In this document: piece after piece, positions 40,085 through 40,496 of the stretch
Numbering within the stretch: position 1 is the stretch's first letter
Layout of the letters: each line of letters opens with the position of its first letter
Notes under the pieces: generated by a model
Told to the model about the DNA's origin: nothing
The model's database searches: none
What the model saw: only the letters and a program-made list of their open reading frames with translations
NCBI GenBank assembly: GCA_964606665.1
Contig: CAZSHS010000039.1
Span: forward strand, 1-40,496
DNA length: 40,496 bases
Source: Aved-18 sp964606665
Lineage (GTDB): Bacteria; Cyanobacteriota; Vampirovibrionia; Obscuribacterales; Obscuribacteraceae
Reading direction: 5' to 3'
Position numbers and translations under genes: made by a program

Positions 40085-40495
40085 TTATCTGCCGCGTCCG
40101 CCGCCACCGCCGCCGGATCTGCCGCGACCAGCGCCACCGCCGCCGCCAGCTCGGCCGCGACCTGCGCCGCCACCACCAAATCCGCCACCGCCGCCAGAAC
40201 CACCGGAGCCTCCGGATCGGCCGCGACCTGCGCCGCCACCACCGCCGCCGCCACCGCCACCAGAACCACCAGATCTGCCGCGTGCACCGCCGCCACCAAA
40301 TCCGCCACCAGAACCACCGGAGCCACCAGATCTGCCGCGGGCACCGCCGCCGCCAAATCCGCCGCCACCACCGGTTCTGCCGCGAGCACCGCCGCCTTCT
40401 CCACCGCCACTGGGTCTGCCGCGACCTGCGCCGCCGCCATAGCCACCACCGGAGCCGCCAGCGTAACCGCCGCCTTCTCCACCGCCACTGGGTCT
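40085..40495 (-). CDS. Gly/Arg-rich C-terminal tail, probably of an RRM-type RNA-binding protein (cut by window edge)
   Basis: On the minus strand, in the frame ending at the TAA at 40085-40087, the last 136 residues are almost only Gly, Arg, Ser and Ala. They include repeated RGRSGG / GGGARGR units and aromatic insertions (GGYAGGS, GGFGGG, GGYGGG). The beginning RPSGGGEGGG resembles the junction between an RRM domain and the Gly-rich tail in cyanobacterial Rbp proteins, which bind RNA. The RRM itself would be beyond the right edge. Other RGG-tailed proteins (helicase, SSB) are possible. The stretch is far richer in GC than the rest of the window, because Gly and Arg codons are mostly GGC and CGC. 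Confidence 0.7.
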   Translation of the reverse strand, partial: RPSGGGEGGGYAGGSGGGYGGGAGRGRPSGGGEGGGARGRTGGGGGFGGGGARGRSGGSGGSGGGFGGGGARGRSGGSGGGGGGGGGGAGRGRSGGSGGSGGGGGFGGGGAGRGRAGGGGGAGRGRSGGGGGGRGR

Positions 40496-40496
40496 G

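Noticed and set aside
40048..40488. A long Ala/Val-rich open frame on the minus strand
   Set aside because: It is an out-of-frame reading of the Gly/Arg-rich repeats (GGC read as GCG/GGC in a shifted frame). Its composition is unlike real proteins, and it overlaps the ATPase start.
1..40496. tRNA, rRNA, CRISPR arrays, insertion sequences, riboswitches
   Set aside because: I looked in the intergenic spaces, which are all short (at most about 150 bases), and saw no cloverleaf, regular spacer array, transposase motif or recognisable aptamer.

Overview
The window reads as one scaffold of a Gram-negative-type bacterium with moderate GC. An RND efflux pump and a DUF2490 protein imply an outer membrane. 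Respiration is represented by a cytochrome bd quinol oxidase. Several TPR proteins, two exported caspase-like proteins and a Gly/Arg-rich tail like those of cyanobacterial RNA-binding proteins fit a non-photosynthetic cyanobacterial relative (Melainabacteria/Vampirovibrionia, Obscuribacterales-like). That placement is inference; no rRNA or tRNA gene is visible. Four runs of exactly 10 N are scaffold gaps, and the one at 37487-37496 is flanked by a duplicated 54-base contig end.

Layout. 1-3480: the 3' end of hrpB, a membrane-anchored unknown protein cut by a gap, a secreted unknown protein and a disordered protein. 3566-12320: Tat-type peptidyl-dipeptidase Dcp, a DUF2490 protein, a heavy-metal RND pump without visible partners, a small exported protein, an endonuclease/exonuclease/phosphatase-fold membrane protein, a DUF6929-like protein and a GIY-YIG protein. 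12336-19756: a seven-gene operon on the minus strand in which every junction overlaps or abuts. In transcription order it encodes a TPR protein, a PqqD-like protein, an ATP-grasp ligase, a fold-III PLP decarboxylase-like enzyme, a urea-transporter/M23-peptidase fusion, a BaeS-like kinase and a BaeR-like regulator. Just upstream (19800-19838) lie four TRTGGA hexamers at exact 11-base spacing, the geometry expected of an OmpR/PhoB-family operator.

19845-29621: mainly TPR and conserved unknown proteins, including a TPR-thioredoxin-fold protein without a CxxC, an operon of TPR + DUF3142 + a large exported protein, and a DUF4173 membrane protein. 29748-33122: an operon of exported caspase-like protein, exported YbjQ-like protein and PDZ-VWA protein. 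33141-37070: a TPR protein, cydAB and a DUF2071 protein. 37139-40496: a gene broken by the scaffold join, a second caspase-like protein, a COG3910-type ATPase and the C-terminal tail of a Gly/Arg-rich protein running off the right edge.

The seven-gene operon is the best candidate for an undescribed system. It combines a peptide- or amino-acid-modifying module (PqqD, ATP-grasp, PLP enzyme), a membrane exporter/hydrolase fusion and its own envelope-stress-type two-component regulator. The caspase/YbjQ/VWA operon is second. There is no stretch longer than 300 bases without a gene. I saw no tRNA, rRNA, CRISPR array, insertion sequence or convincing intrinsic terminator.
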